DNA of 64,000 nucleotides from Pseudofrankia saprophytica (GTDB taxonomy: Bacteria; Actinomycetota; Actinomycetes; Frankiales; Frankiaceae), in contig NZ_KI912266.1 in NCBI RefSeq assembly GCF_000235425.2, positions 5,776,166 to 5,840,165 of the forward strand, in the 5' to 3' direction. Position 1 is the first letter of the stretch. Every line of letters begins with the position of its first letter. The notes beneath the pieces are model-generated. The model ran no database searches, had not been told where the DNA came from, and saw only the letters and a list, made by a program, of their open reading frames with translations. This document shows, piece after piece, positions 45,030 to 55,230 of the stretch. Both the position numbers and the translations under genes were made by a program.

Positions 45030-45926
45030 CCAGGACAGACGATCCCGCAGACCACCCGCCTACGCGTGCTCGACGCCGCGACCCGGCTCGGCTACCGGCC
45101 GAACAGCGCCGCGCGCGCCCTGGTCAGCGGCCGAAGCAGGATCATCCTGCTCGTCCTGCCCGACTGGCCTCAGGAGTTCAGGTTCAGACACTTCCTGGAC
45201 GAGGCATCCCTCGCCCTGGACGAGTCCGGCTACTCACTCGTCACCTACACCCGCCATCCCGGCACCCGCAGCCGACCGCTGTGGGAGTCACTCAACCCCG
45301 ACCTCGTGATCGGCCTGGTCCCGTTCGACCCCGAGGACGTCGCCTCGATGCGCAGCTGCGGGATCACCAGACTGTTCCCAGACCCCGACAGCGACGACCC
45401 GGCCAACATCTCGACTGCGGTCAGCGCCGGACCGGAACTCCAGGTCGACCACCTGATCGACCGAGGCCACAGCCGGCTGGTATACGCCACGTTCAAGGAA
45501 CCACCCCCATACTCGCTGGTCCTGGCGCGCCACCGCGCCGCAGGCGAACGCGCCCGCTCGCACAACCTGCCCGCACCCGACCTCGTCCAGATCGACCACC
45601 GGGACGGGTCCGCCGACAACGCGATCCGCCGGTGGCGCGACACGGGCATCACGGCCGTCATCGCCTTCAACGACCTCGTCGCCGCGGCCGTCGTGGGCGC
45701 CGCCGTCACCGCGGGGCTACGGATACCCGAGGACATCGCCGTCATCGGACACGACGACAGCCCACTGGCCGCCCTACTAGTCCCCCCACTGACGACCATA
45801 CGGTTCGACACCCCCACCCTCGGGCGCGACTTCACCGACTTCGCCCTCCACAAACTAGAAGGCCGACCCCGACAGAACCCAACCCCCTCCCACCGCGCCA
45901 CCCTCATACACCGCAAAACCACCTAA
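44931..45926 (+). CDS. LacI-family transcriptional regulator
   Basis: The 331-residue protein has an intact headpiece (TAVDVAREAGVSRATVGYVL, hinge RLGYRPNSAARALVSGRS) and a periplasmic-binding-like core (IILLVLPDWPQEFRFRHFLD, AVIAFNDLVAAAVVGAAVTA, IPEDIAVIGHDDSPLAALLV, PPLTTIRFD). It should bind the CG-centred palindromes upstream and repress GH2, its operon, GH43 (through the duplicated operators) and itself until a sugar binds. GGAGACAGGCGGCC precedes the ATG. Confidence 0.93.
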   Translation: MPEASIGRRVTAVDVAREAGVSRATVGYVLNATPGQTIPQTTRLRVLDAATRLGYRPNSAARALVSGRSRIILLVLPDWPQEFRFRHFLDEASLALDESGYSLVTYTRHPGTRSRPLWESLNPDLVIGLVPFDPEDVASMRSCGITRLFPDPDSDDPANISTAVSAGPELQVDHLIDRGHSRLVYATFKEPPPYSLVLARHRAAGERARSHNLPAPDLVQIDHRDGSADNAIRRWRDTGITAVIAFNDLVAAAVVGAAVTAGLRIPEDIAVIGHDDSPLAALLVPPLTTIRFDTPTLGRDFTDFALHKLEGRPRQNPTPSHRATLIHRKTT

Positions 45927-46016
45927 AACGGAACCCGCAAGGCCACGCCTGCGGATCCACGGGGATTCACTAAATCAACTGATCTTCATTCGCGACCGAA
46001 ATACGCGAGGACCGAC

Positions 46017-47228
46017 ATGCATTTATGTAGGCGACGATTAGTCTTAGGGGCAGCGATCGCGGTCATGGCTGCCGCGGCCACCGACTGCGCCACGCCGAGC
46101 AGTGGAGGCGGCGCGAACACGCCCTGCGACTCGCCCGGAGTCACACCGAACCAGGTGACACTGGGATTCGTCTATCCCGCGTCGGGAGGGTCGAGTTCCC
46201 CGCTCTCCACGGCCCGTGCCGGTATTGACGCCAGAATCGGCCTCGCCAATGAGCAGGGCGGCGTCCACGGCCGACGGATCGCTTACCAGTGGCGAGACGA
46301 TGGAGGGACCCCGTCCGTCGCCACGGTCGCGGTCGACGACCTTGTCCAACGCCAGCAGGTCTTCGGGCTCGTGACCGCCAGTGCCACCCTCGGTGATTCC
46401 CTCAACCACCTCACGAGCCTGGGAGTGCCCGTCACCGGCATCTCCATCGAACCTGCCTGGGCCGGGCGCAAGAACATGTTCTCTTTCATCTACGCCGCAT
46501 CACCGGCCGTTGTCGGCCAGTACATCCGGGCTGCTCATGGCACCAGGGTCGCGGTCATCACCGGGAGCGACTCGGCGGCAAGCTCCGACGCCACGACCGC
46601 GTATTTGGAGGGCCTACGGGCGGCGGGCGTCAGCACCTTCGAGACGTTTCCTTACACCGGCATCGGCAGTCCCGACCAGGTAGCCAGAAAGATCATGACA
46701 TTCGGCGCCGACGCCCTGCTGGGGATCGTCGCGCCACACGACTTCGGGCAGGTCGTACAGGCGACGCGAGCCGCGGGCGCGCAACTGGCCGTCAGTGTCG
46801 TGCTCACCGGCTACGACCGCAGCATTCTGGCATCCGACGGTCCGGCACTCGCCGGTGTGTCGATACCGATCTTCTTCCGCCCGTTCGAAGCAGGCGGCCC
46901 AGCAATGCAGCGTTACCAGAGCGCCATGGCCCGCTACGCCCCGGAGTCCGGCGGCACCGACCAGCAGTTCGCGATGTTCACCTACATCAACACCGATCTG
47001 CTCCTACGCGGACTCGACCTCGCTGGCCCCTGCCCCACCCGTGAGGGCTTCATCAGCGCCCTGCGAAGCGTTACCGCCTACGACGCGGACAGCCTCGTCG
47101 CACCCGTCGACCTCAGCGACTACACGGGCAAACCACTGTCCTGCCATGCCTTCGTCCAGGTCTCGCCCGACGGTGCCTCGTTCCAGGCCGTCCGTGACCG
47201 CGTCTGCGCCGACGGCAGCACCGGCTGA
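46017..47228 (+). CDS. Solo Liv-type substrate-binding lipoprotein
   Basis: The 403-residue protein has a signal peptide (RRLVLGAAIAVMAAAATDC) with an unusual lipobox (ATDC), then a type I binding fold (VTLGFVYPASGGSSSPLSTA, GIDARIGLANEQGGVHGRRI, VFGLVTASATLGDSLNHLTS). No permease or ATPase genes adjoin; it may feed the Liv fusion transporter or act as a sensor. It lies 90 bases behind LacI on the same strand with an AT-rich upstream region (about 45968-46010), suggesting its own promoter. Confidence 0.88.
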   Translation: MHLCRRRLVLGAAIAVMAAAATDCATPSSGGGANTPCDSPGVTPNQVTLGFVYPASGGSSSPLSTARAGIDARIGLANEQGGVHGRRIAYQWRDDGGTPSVATVAVDDLVQRQQVFGLVTASATLGDSLNHLTSLGVPVTGISIEPAWAGRKNMFSFIYAASPAVVGQYIRAAHGTRVAVITGSDSAASSDATTAYLEGLRAAGVSTFETFPYTGIGSPDQVARKIMTFGADALLGIVAPHDFGQVVQATRAAGAQLAVSVVLTGYDRSILASDGPALAGVSIPIFFRPFEAGGPAMQRYQSAMARYAPESGGTDQQFAMFTYINTDLLLRGLDLAGPCPTREGFISALRSVTAYDADSLVAPVDLSDYTGKPLSCHAFVQVSPDGASFQAVRDRVCADGSTG

Positions 47229-47245
47229 GCGTCGCCCGGATGGGC

Positions 47246-47279
47246 GCTGCCGCGTCCCGAGAAATCGGGACGCGGCAGC
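47246..47279 (+). terminator. Perfect hairpin with GAAA tetraloop
   Basis: A 15-bp perfect stem gctgccgcgtcccga / tcgggacgcggcagc closed by a GAAA loop starts 18 bases after the binding-protein stop. This is a very stable terminator structure. Confidence 0.8.
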
Positions 47280-48090
47280 CCTTCGAGATCCTCGCCGCCT
47301 GCCACCGCCGAATCGAGCGCTGGCACCATCAGACCGGCCTTCAGCACCAGGGGTCAGCGGAGGTCGTTCCACTGCGGGCACCGACCCCGATAAGGCAGAA
47401 GGCCCAGACGGGCTTGACGGTCGCCTCGACCGATTCGGCGGGTCCGAAACCGTCTCGGCGATAGGCCGCCATGACGACCTTACCGATGAGCGTGGCATCA
47501 CGGTCGACATCCGCCGGAGCAAGGGTCGCGGCTGCCGTCTAGTGGTCGTGGTGCTGTGACCGCACACATCCGCAGACGACTCGACGGTCAACGAGCCCTC
47601 CCTCGCCGTGGATCAGCCTGGCAGCGATACCGGACGGCGGTGAGCCGGCCGTAGACGATGCTCCTGCTCGAGCCGCCACGCCTGGCGTGGTCGGGGCCTA
47701 TTCCTCCACGCCAGGCGCGGACGGCAGCTCATGCATCGGGAAGCCGAACTACATGCCAGTCGTCCGCAACACGGCCAAGCGCACTTCGGCTTTCAGGCGG
47801 TGCAGGCGGCCGTCCTGGCGGATACACGAATCAACCGAGTGCCCTGACCGGCGGCAGAATCCCTGCCGCCAGGAGGCAGCAGTTCAGCCTGATCGCCACA
47901 GGCAGAAGTCGATGGGCGGGCGCACACCATCTCCAAGCGCGAACCCTATGAATTGCGCGCGCCAACGCCAAAGAGAAGCTATCACCCATCACTAGCGCGC
48001 ACAAGTCAGATGCGGCCCGGAAGTCATTTGAGGTACGTCAACTGGTCCCGTTGCTGTCGCCGACGGAAGGGTGTCAGTGAATTGGGCGGC
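47280..48090. other. Gap without a recognisable gene
   Basis: Frames on both strands are short or of implausible composition. Nothing recognised. Probably degraded intergenic DNA. Confidence 0.5.
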
Positions 48091-48355
48091 CTACAGGCGT
48101 GCGTAGGCGCCACCCTCGTCGATGAGCTGGTCGTGGGTGCCCTGCTCGACGACGGCGCCGTCCTCCATGACGACGATGGCGTCGGCGTCTCGGATCTTGG
48201 AAAGCCGGCGCGCTATGACGAACGCGGTGCGCCCTTCGAGCAGTGCAGCGGTCGCCTGCTCTATGAGGGCCTCGGTACGGGTGTCGACGGAACTGGTCGC
48301 CTCGTCGAGCACGAGGATCGCGGGTTGGGAGAGGAAGGCCCCCGCGATCGGAGCG
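48091..48355 (-). pseudogene. ABC exporter ATPase, C-terminal fragment
   Basis: The minus frame reads IAGAFLSQPAILVLDEATSS, VDTRTEALIEQATAALLEGR, TAFVIARRLSKIRDADAIVV, GGAYARL. This covers Walker B, the D-loop and the region of the H-loop, where His is replaced by Arg in IARRLS. The signature and Walker A are missing. A TAG follows ARL where such proteins usually continue with Tyr (YAAQF follows in frame). Clearly non-functional. Confidence 0.8.
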
Positions 48356-48419
48356 TGGTACCGGCGATCGAGACAGAGCGCAGCAGCCGGACTGTCGCGA
48401 CCGGGTTCCGCTGGTTACG

Positions 48420-50135
48420 ATGAACTCGTTGGGGGAAGCGATGGCTGGATTCCGTGGCGTCGGAGCGGTGGGGTCAGGCATCCGGCGCCCGTTCGGTGCC
48501 GGCCACGCACCGCCCTTATTCCCTGCTGCCATGGTCGCCTGCGCGCTGCTCATCGGGCTGGATGTCGCATTCGCGGTGCTATTGGACTACCGTGCCGGCC
48601 AGATCGCCACCGTCTTCACCTGCGTCGCCGCCGAGATCGCCGCCGCAACGGCCTGCCTGTGGACCGCTCGTCACGCCGGCTCCGGCGACCGGCGATGGCG
48701 GGTGCTGATTGGTGTGATGGCGGGCGGTATGACGGCCGGAGGCCTTCTGGCTGCGACGATACTGCTGACGGGTCGACCGCTGGCTGGTGAGACATCGTCG
48801 ACCCTGGTACTTCTTGTCTTCTATGCACTGGCTTTGACGGGGCTCCTGTGCCTGCCGACCGACCCGCTCGCCGACGAGAGCGCGAGGCGGCGGCACAGCC
48901 CGGGACGCTGGCACGCGATCACCATGCTGGACTGTGTCCTGATCGTCGGTTCCGTCGTCCTGCTGGAGTGGGTCACGGTGCTGGGCCCGGTCGTGCGATC
49001 GGGTGCACACGACCTGGCGCTGTTCCTCCTTGCCTTGGTGCACGACGTTGCGATGATGATCCTGGCAGCGGCGGTCCTGCTGATCGCGAGCTTCCGCCGG
49101 CCGCGTTCCGCCATGACGCTCGCCCTGCTCGCCGCGGGCCTGCTGACCCTGGGGCTCACGCAGAACATCCTCGTTTACCGTGTCGCCTACGGCGCCTACG
49201 AGCTCCCGCCATGGAGCCTGGTCCTGTTCGCCGCGGCCCTGCTTCTGATATTCCTCGCCGCGTTGGCGCCGGTCCCCCTCCAGGCGCAGGCGGACGACCT
49301 GGCACCGCCTCGTCCGCGGACGATGTGGGCGCACGCCGTCCTGCCATACGCCGTGTTCGGCCTGACGGGTCTGTTGGTCCTCTGCTCGCTGGTGACCGGC
49401 GCTCGCGTCGATCGGTTCGAGATGTATGGCACGGTGAGCCTGCTGGTGCTGGTCCTGATCCGGCAGATGATCACTTTGGCTGAGAACACCCGACTGCTCG
49501 CCGAGATCCGCGAACGCGAGCACGAGCTGCATCACCAGGCGTTCCACGACCCGCTGACAGGCCTGGCGAACCGGGCGCTGTTCACCCGACGGCTGCAGCA
49601 CGCAGTCACGTCTGCCGCCAACCCCGCCTCTAGGTGCAACACGCCCGCTGACCAGACGGTCGCAATGTCCGTCCTGTTCGTCGATCTTGATCACTTCAAA
49701 CAAGTGAACGACGCGTTCGGGCACGCCGCGGGCGACGAACTCCTCAAGATCACCGCACGGCGGCTACGCGCCGAAACTCGCGCCGCTGACACCGTCGCCC
49801 GCCTCGGCGGCGATGAGTTCGCCGTCATCCTCGACGGCGCCGGCTCCGACGACCCGCACCGCATCGCCGAGCGGCTCACGACCGCGATACAGGCACCCTG
49901 TCAGTTGGCCGGTCGAGACTACGCCCCGCGTGCCAGCCTCGGATTGGTCACCCTCGACGCCGTCAGCCGGCCAACCACCCCCGACATCCTGCTCCACCAA
50001 GCCGACCTGGCGATGTACGCCGCCAAACGACAACCAGTCCGGCTCGTGGTCTACCACCCCGACCTGCCCACTCGCTTCGGTCGGGACGGAGCACCCGGTT
50101 CGCCAGGCGCGCGGACCAGCACACCACAAAGCTGA
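48420..50135 (+). CDS. Membrane-anchored GGDEF diguanylate cyclase
   Basis: The 571-residue protein has about eight to ten hydrophobic helices in residues 30-355 (PLFPAAMVACALLIGLDVAF, HAVLPYAVFGLTGLLVLCSL), a short coiled linker (LLAEIREREHELHHQAFHDP) and a GGDEF domain. The active site RLGGDEFAVIL (GGDEF at 463-467) is intact, and an inhibitory RxxD (RAAD) stands 5 residues before it. It should make cyclic di-GMP in response to a membrane signal. It is monocistronic; the ABC fragment ends 65 bases upstream on the other strand. Confidence 0.92.
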   Translation: MNSLGEAMAGFRGVGAVGSGIRRPFGAGHAPPLFPAAMVACALLIGLDVAFAVLLDYRAGQIATVFTCVAAEIAAATACLWTARHAGSGDRRWRVLIGVMAGGMTAGGLLAATILLTGRPLAGETSSTLVLLVFYALALTGLLCLPTDPLADESARRRHSPGRWHAITMLDCVLIVGSVVLLEWVTVLGPVVRSGAHDLALFLLALVHDVAMMILAAAVLLIASFRRPRSAMTLALLAAGLLTLGLTQNILVYRVAYGAYELPPWSLVLFAAALLLIFLAALAPVPLQAQADDLAPPRPRTMWAHAVLPYAVFGLTGLLVLCSLVTGARVDRFEMYGTVSLLVLVLIRQMITLAENTRLLAEIREREHELHHQAFHDPLTGLANRALFTRRLQHAVTSAANPASRCNTPADQTVAMSVLFVDLDHFKQVNDAFGHAAGDELLKITARRLRAETRAADTVARLGGDEFAVILDGAGSDDPHRIAERLTTAIQAPCQLAGRDYAPRASLGLVTLDAVSRPTTPDILLHQADLAMYAAKRQPVRLVVYHPDLPTRFGRDGAPGSPGARTSTPQS

Positions 50136-50869
50136 TCAGCCAGGCACGGCGGGTCTGGTCTCGCTGCCTCGACGATGCGCGACGAGCCCCTGCGACCGCC
50201 AGTCTTCGGCCGGTCGCAGTGATCCGCTGCCGCGCCCGTCGCGTCATGGGCCGACGCGGCACCGGGTGGCCACGACAGTTCGTGTCGCAGCGAGGACCGT
50301 CGAATTCGACGGCCTCGCGTCGCCGGTGCTGGAGCACCCTCGGCGTGACCGGCCGCCAGGTTGGTCGGCGGTGCCCATGTGGACCTGATACCGCCGACCG
50401 ACGACGTCCGCCAGTACTCACCGTGCACCGACCGCTGAGGTGCCTACCGCCACCGGGTCGCGGTCCTGCGGGTGCAGGTCGGCCGCCACGGATCGACGTA
50501 CACCCACGCAGGCTGCCGCCGGCAGACAAGATCGCTTGTCGTCGATCCGTGCTTCTCAATCCGTTTGTCAAGCCGCGAGAGAGCCGACGGATGGTCGTTC
50601 CTTGTAGGCGCGCCCGTCGCGGAGCGTCGCCCACAGGACGTTGACCGGCGGCGCGCGAGGACAAGAACGGCCTGGTCGCGCCGTTTGCCCTCCGACGCGT
50701 CTGCGGTCGTAGGAGACCTTGACCGATGGCGGCCAGGAACTCGGTGCCGAGCAGGTCGCCAATGCCGTCATGCTCGTGATGACCGCCCCCACCGGCTGGA
50801 GCCCAGGCTCCGCCCTCGGTCCGCCCGTCCCGGTGCCACGCGACACCCTCCCGCCACGCCCGTCACGTC
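50136..50869. other. Gap without a recognisable gene
   Basis: Only GC-driven open frames of arginine-rich composition are present. The segment leads into the 23-bp tandem array. Confidence 0.5.
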
Positions 50870-50961
50870 CTGCTGTACAAGCGAGCAAAATTCTGCTATA
50901 CAGATGCGCAACGCCCTGCTGTGCATGCGAGAAAAGGCCTGCTATACGTCTATGCGGTGAG
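50870..50961. repeat. 23-bp tandem repeat array, locus 1
   Basis: Four units start at 50870, 50893, 50916 and 50939, each beginning ctgct(a/g)t(a/g)c. Units 1 and 2 are ctgctgtacaagcgagcaaa and ctgctatacagatgcgcaac (first 20 bases). The same array with the same period occurs at 63908. The 23-base period is not a multiple of three, so a coding repeat is unlikely. Confidence 0.75.
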
Positions 50962-51847
50962 CCTGGTTGTCTTTGCGCGCCCACCTGCCGATCGTCGCGG
51001 GGATCGGTGTCGGCGTGCAGAGAGAAAATGAGCGCCAGCGTGGTACGGGAAACGCGTCAGAGGAGAAGGCTATGACAACGATCGACGCTGGCGGAACGAG
51101 CGGAAGAGGTCCGGCGGAAAAGTAATTCCTATGACGTTGGGGCACGGAGCCTGGTGGTGGCGGCGGCCAAGGATGTCAGTTTCACTCCGTCGGGCCGGCC
51201 CGCTCGTGGAGTTCGTGGCCATGGACCAGGTCGAGCGGATCGGAACCTGGCTTGAGGTACTCCTCTCGGAACGTCTTCAAGGCTGACCCATGCTGGATCG
51301 ACGTGCCCGGCAGGGACACCGTCCGTCAGAGGCTTGCTGGCGGAACACTCCAAGGTTGCAGATCTGGCCTTCCTCGTTCAAGACGAAGTCGGAAAGCGAG
51401 CGGACCGCGTCGAGCGTGCCGTCCTCACGCTGATGTCGATCCAGGATCTCGTAGTACACGGGACCTGGCAGCTCGAATAGTCTCGGCCCCGAGCCGGCGG
51501 CCCTCTTGGCCTGAGACCAGGGTACCCCCGCAGTTCGATACGTCTTCACCGACAACCACGGCACCCCGGCGCTGCCGCGGCACGCTTTTAGGCGGTCCTC
51601 TCGGCTCGTGCAGACGTCGTCGCTTGGCTGGGTGATCGCTTCCGAATGACGTGCGCGGCATGTCCGATGCGCCCGAGTCGTTGTCGTCGCTGGAGCCGGC
51701 AGTACCTTGGGCCGCATCGTGACGGGCAACCTTAAAGCCCGCACCGAATCTTGAAATTGTTTTTTCTCAGCCAAACCGCTGACCACTCTTCGCGAACGGT
51801 TCGGCAATCCTTCGTAATCTCCAACATCGGACGACAAGGCAGGAAAC
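50962..51847. other. Gap without a recognisable gene
   Basis: No convincing frame. The last 100 bases are AT-richer (ttgaaattgttttttctcag at 51750-51769) and probably hold the promoter of the 51848 gene. Confidence 0.5.
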
Positions 51848-53188
51848 GTGTCACACATCCCGAAACAGGCCGCCCAGCGGTCATCTACACCGTCGCTACG
51901 GTCCGCTAGAGCCCTGCAGCCGCACACCCGCCCGACCGGGTTACAACTCGCTGGCATCGCCCTCTTGGCCGCGAGTCTTGCCTTCGTCTCGGCCTGTGGC
52001 GGCTCCGACGACCAAAGCGGCTCCACCCCCGCGGCCAACGGCCCCGCGAGTCCCGGGGACCTACTCGGCCCGATCGCCAAGGCCACCGGCGCCCCGATCA
52101 AGATCGGCGTGATCACCGACGGAGCCAGTCCGATCGCTGACCATCGAAACGACAACAGGGTGGCCGAAGCCACTACCAAATGGCTCAACGAGCACAAGTC
52201 CGGCCTCGGCGGCCACCCCATCGAGTTGACGATCTGCGAGACCCTGGGTGACCCGTCCAAGGCCACTGACTGCGGCAATCAGCTGGTCGAGGACGGCGTC
52301 GTCGCCGCCCTCATCGGCACGTCGGCTGTCATCGAGAGCGCCTGGAAGCCATTGAACGACGCGCACGTCCCCGTCATGCTCTACGGCTCGGATCATCCCG
52401 AGCTGCTCGCCAGCCCGACGACCTTCTCGCTGGGCAACCCGACCTTCGGCGTCATCGACCTGCCGATCCAGGTCGCCAAGGACAAGGGCAACAAGAAGGT
52501 CACCGCGATCGTCATCGACGTCCCCGCCGCACTCCACGCCGTCCAAGAGGTCGCGCCACCCCTGTTCCAGAAGGCCGGCATCGGCTACGAGCTCCTCCGG
52601 ATCGCGCCGGGCACCGCCGACATGACACCCCAAATGCAGCAGATCGCCGGCAACGGCTCCGACCAGGTCTTCATCCTCGGCAACGACTCGTTCTGCATCA
52701 GCGCCATGAACGGCCTCAGGGCCGTCGGCTTCACCGGCACCATCAGCGCCATCTCCCAGTGCATCACCGACGCCACTCGCAAGTCGGTTCCTGGCGGCAC
52801 GCTCAAGGGCATGGTCGTCGCTGCCAGCGCGCCGATCGGCGCGGACGGCCCGTCGATGCGTCTCTACACGCAGGTCGCCAATACATACGGCAAGGACATC
52901 GACCTCAGCTCTCAGGACGGCATGATCATGTTCATGATCACCGCCGGTTTTCAGAAGGCCGTGGAGAACATCTCGGGTGACATCACCCCAGCCACCATCG
53001 CCTCGACGATCAGGGCGATGAAGGAGGCGGACCTGCCTGGCGCCGGCGGGATCAAATACCGCTGCAGCGGCAAGGCCATCCCGGCGGAGCCGGCCGTCTG
53101 CGTCCTCGGCGGCCTGACAACGACCCTGGACAGCAAGGGCCAGCCGGCCGCGTACAAGGTCCTCGGCAACACGCCGATCGCGGGCTGA
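51848..53188 (+). CDS. Solo Liv-type substrate-binding lipoprotein
   Basis: The 446-residue protein from GTG 51848 (AGGAAA 3 bases upstream) has a long basic leader, the signal helix LAGIALLAASLAFVSACGG with a clear lipobox Cys, then IKIGVITDGASPIADHRNDN, KSGLGGHPIELTICETLGDP and ALIGTSAVIESAWKPLNDAH. It is the third Liv-type binding protein in the window and again lacks a permease neighbour. Related lipoproteins near P450/SDR clusters often serve hydrophobic substrates; the ligand here is unknown. Confidence 0.88.
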   Translation: MSHIPKQAAQRSSTPSLRSARALQPHTRPTGLQLAGIALLAASLAFVSACGGSDDQSGSTPAANGPASPGDLLGPIAKATGAPIKIGVITDGASPIADHRNDNRVAEATTKWLNEHKSGLGGHPIELTICETLGDPSKATDCGNQLVEDGVVAALIGTSAVIESAWKPLNDAHVPVMLYGSDHPELLASPTTFSLGNPTFGVIDLPIQVAKDKGNKKVTAIVIDVPAALHAVQEVAPPLFQKAGIGYELLRIAPGTADMTPQMQQIAGNGSDQVFILGNDSFCISAMNGLRAVGFTGTISAISQCITDATRKSVPGGTLKGMVVAASAPIGADGPSMRLYTQVANTYGKDIDLSSQDGMIMFMITAGFQKAVENISGDITPATIASTIRAMKEADLPGAGGIKYRCSGKAIPAEPAVCVLGGLTTTLDSKGQPAAYKVLGNTPIAG

Positions 53189-53214
53189 CGGGCCGCAGGG
53201 ATGGACCTGGCTCG

Positions 53215-53514
53215 GAGCTAAGCGCGTATCCGGGAGGTTCTGCGCCAAATCGAGCGAGGTCGCCGGAGGGAGGTGGTTGACACCGGCCTCGCCTGGGGTG
53301 GATCGAGGTTGCACCGCCCGTCCGTCCCCGGCGAGGTCCTGACCAGGATGCGCCCGCCCGGTGTGTTCGCCAACCGCTCCACCTGCGACCTGGAGAAGCT
53401 GCGGGATGATCTGCGGGGTCGGTGGTGGGTGGCGGTGCGGGCGGTGGTGCTGCCGTCGCTGCGCGGGCCGGCCGCGGCCGAGATCGCGGCGTTGACCGAG
53501 GCCGTGGCGTAGTC
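53215..53514 (+). other. Possible coding remnant, unknown
   Basis: The frame includes [40 protein letters not shown] and [20 protein letters not shown] before TAG. Its composition is protein-like but no family is recognised, and there is no clear start. It adjoins the IS remnant. Confidence 0.3.
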
Positions 53515-53534
53515 GCCGGGCAGCTGGTCCTCGC

Positions 53535-53823
53535 CTACCAGCTCGGCGAGCGCAACGGCGGGCCGTACAGGTTCCTGATCAGAGACTGGGATACCAAGTT
53601 CGCCCGTGGCTTCGACGACGTCTTCACCGCCGAGAGCATCCGAGTCATCAAGACCCCGTCCAGGCTATCTACCTACGTCGAGCACTACAACACCGCCCGA
53701 CCCCACCACGGTACTTACCTCGACGCCGCCGACCCGGTGCCACGGCCCGCTGATCCGAGCGGCACGATCAGACGCATCGACCGCTTCTGCGGCCTGCTCC
53801 ACGAATATCAACATGCTGCCTGA
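53535..53823 (+). mobile_element. rve transposase remnant with internal deletion
   Basis: The frame [34 protein letters not shown] joins directly to [20 protein letters not shown] and [10 protein letters not shown]. The segment between, with the catalytic Glu, is deleted. It is a dead fragment of an IS481/IS3-like element different from the other two copies. Confidence 0.75.
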
Positions 53824-54000
53824 CCAGCGAACCCGTCTACCTGCATCCTTCAGGGTGAACACGAACGGCCCGTCCTGAAATTTGATGAGGGGATCATCGG
53901 CCGATTCGGGGCCGGCCGCTCGCTCTGCGCTATCGCGAGGCATGGCCGCTGGTCGACGGCGCCGCCGGCCGACTCTGGCCGGTGGCGCCGCGCCCGACAG

Positions 54001-55230
54001 CTACCACACCACGGGAAGTTTCTCCGGTCGGCCGATCGGAGCTGCAAGTTCGTAGCGCAGGTCCGCGAGCGGCACGGCCAGTCGTAGGGTCGGCATGAGG
54101 TCGATCAACGCGCGCAGCACTTCCGCGAGTTCCACCCGGGCCAGGTGTGCGCCGATGCAGTGGTGGGGACCGTGGCCGAAGGCCAGGTTCGCGACCGGCG
54201 GTCGGGTGAGGTCGAGGCGGTCAGGGTCGTCGTAGAGAGCCGGGTCGCGGTTGGTGGCGGCGAACGGGGCGATCGCGACCTCGCCTGTCCGGACGACGAA
54301 GTCGCCGAGGTCGACGTCTTCGGTGGCGACCCGCGGGAAAGTCATCGACAGCGGGTGGTAGCGCAAGAGCTCTTCGACGGCAGTCGGCATCAGTTCCGGG
54401 TCGGCGACGAGGGACGCCCAGTGTGACCGCTCCGCGAGCAGCGTGCCCACGGCGTTGGTAAGGACGCCCGCGGTGGTCTCGAAGCCGCCGATGAGCAGGG
54501 TGAGCGCCAGCGAGCGCAGTTCGTCCTCGCTGAGGCGGCCGTCATCGCTGTCGTGGGTAGTGATCAGGACGTCGAACAGCTTCGTCGCGGTTTCGCCGGC
54601 GGCGAGCTGCGCCTGGCGCTCACGGACCAGGGTGTCCATGTAGGCATGCAGAGCCTTCTGGCCGGCGGCGGCGGCCTCCCGGTCGACGGAGAAGCGGAAC
54701 AGCGTCTCGGCCCAGGTGCGCACCTTGTCCTGGTCGATCTCCGGGACGCCGAGGAGGTGGCAGATCACTTCGACCGGGACCGCGGCGGCCACGTGTTTGC
54801 GGAAGTCGGCCGGTGCGGGGCCGGCAAGCATGGTCGCCACGTGTCGGCGGGCGGTCTCGGCGATCCAGGGCCGCAGGTGTTCGATGCGGCGATGGGCGAA
54901 TCCGGTGGACACCAAGCGGCGAATCCGGGTGTGGTCCGGCGGGTCGAGCCACAGCAACGAGGTGCGATCGGGGATCTGCGCTCCCGTCAGCGGGGGGCGG
55001 AAGTCCAGCGTCCTGGTTCGGGAGAAGCGGTGGTCGCCGAGCATCGCCCGGGCGGGGGCGTGCCGCACGATGAGCCAGACGGGGAGCTGGCCGGGCCCGA
55101 AACGGACGCGGATGGCGGGTGCCCGCCTGGCGATCTCGGCCAGAGTGCCCGATGGCAGGGGGCTGAACGTGTCCGGGAAAGGAAAGAACGGCAGGTCCTG
55201 GTCCTGGGTCACGGTCTCAGTAACTGACAT
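54001..55230 (-). CDS. Cytochrome P450
   Basis: The 409-residue soluble class I P450 has the heme loop FGHGPHHCIGAHLARVEL, K-helix EELLRY (ExxR), I-helix LLIGGFETTAG (acid-Thr pair) and SLLWLDPPDHTRIRRLVSTG. It has the CYP105/107-like look of actinobacterial tailoring or xenobiotic hydroxylases; electrons would come from a ferredoxin not encoded nearby. It is not close in sequence to the other two P450s of the cluster and stands upstream of the broken SDR. Confidence 0.93.
   Translation of the reverse strand: MSVTETVTQDQDLPFFPFPDTFSPLPSGTLAEIARRAPAIRVRFGPGQLPVWLIVRHAPARAMLGDHRFSRTRTLDFRPPLTGAQIPDRTSLLWLDPPDHTRIRRLVSTGFAHRRIEHLRPWIAETARRHVATMLAGPAPADFRKHVAAAVPVEVICHLLGVPEIDQDKVRTWAETLFRFSVDREAAAAGQKALHAYMDTLVRERQAQLAAGETATKLFDVLITTHDSDDGRLSEDELRSLALTLLIGGFETTAGVLTNAVGTLLAERSHWASLVADPELMPTAVEELLRYHPLSMTFPRVATEDVDLGDFVVRTGEVAIAPFAATNRDPALYDDPDRLDLTRPPVANLAFGHGPHHCIGAHLARVELAEVLRALIDLMPTLRLAVPLADLRYELAAPIGRPEKLPVVW

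Noticed and set aside
13281-48093. Several in-frame TAG codons at expected sense positions (13281, 27423, 48091), hinting at amber reassignment
   Set aside because: TAG is also the natural stop of other frames here (for example GH78 at 33879), and two of the three cases are in clearly dead fragments. Ordinary decay is sufficient.
50870-50961. CRISPR array
   Set aside because: The 23-bp units follow each other directly without unique spacers and no cas genes are present.
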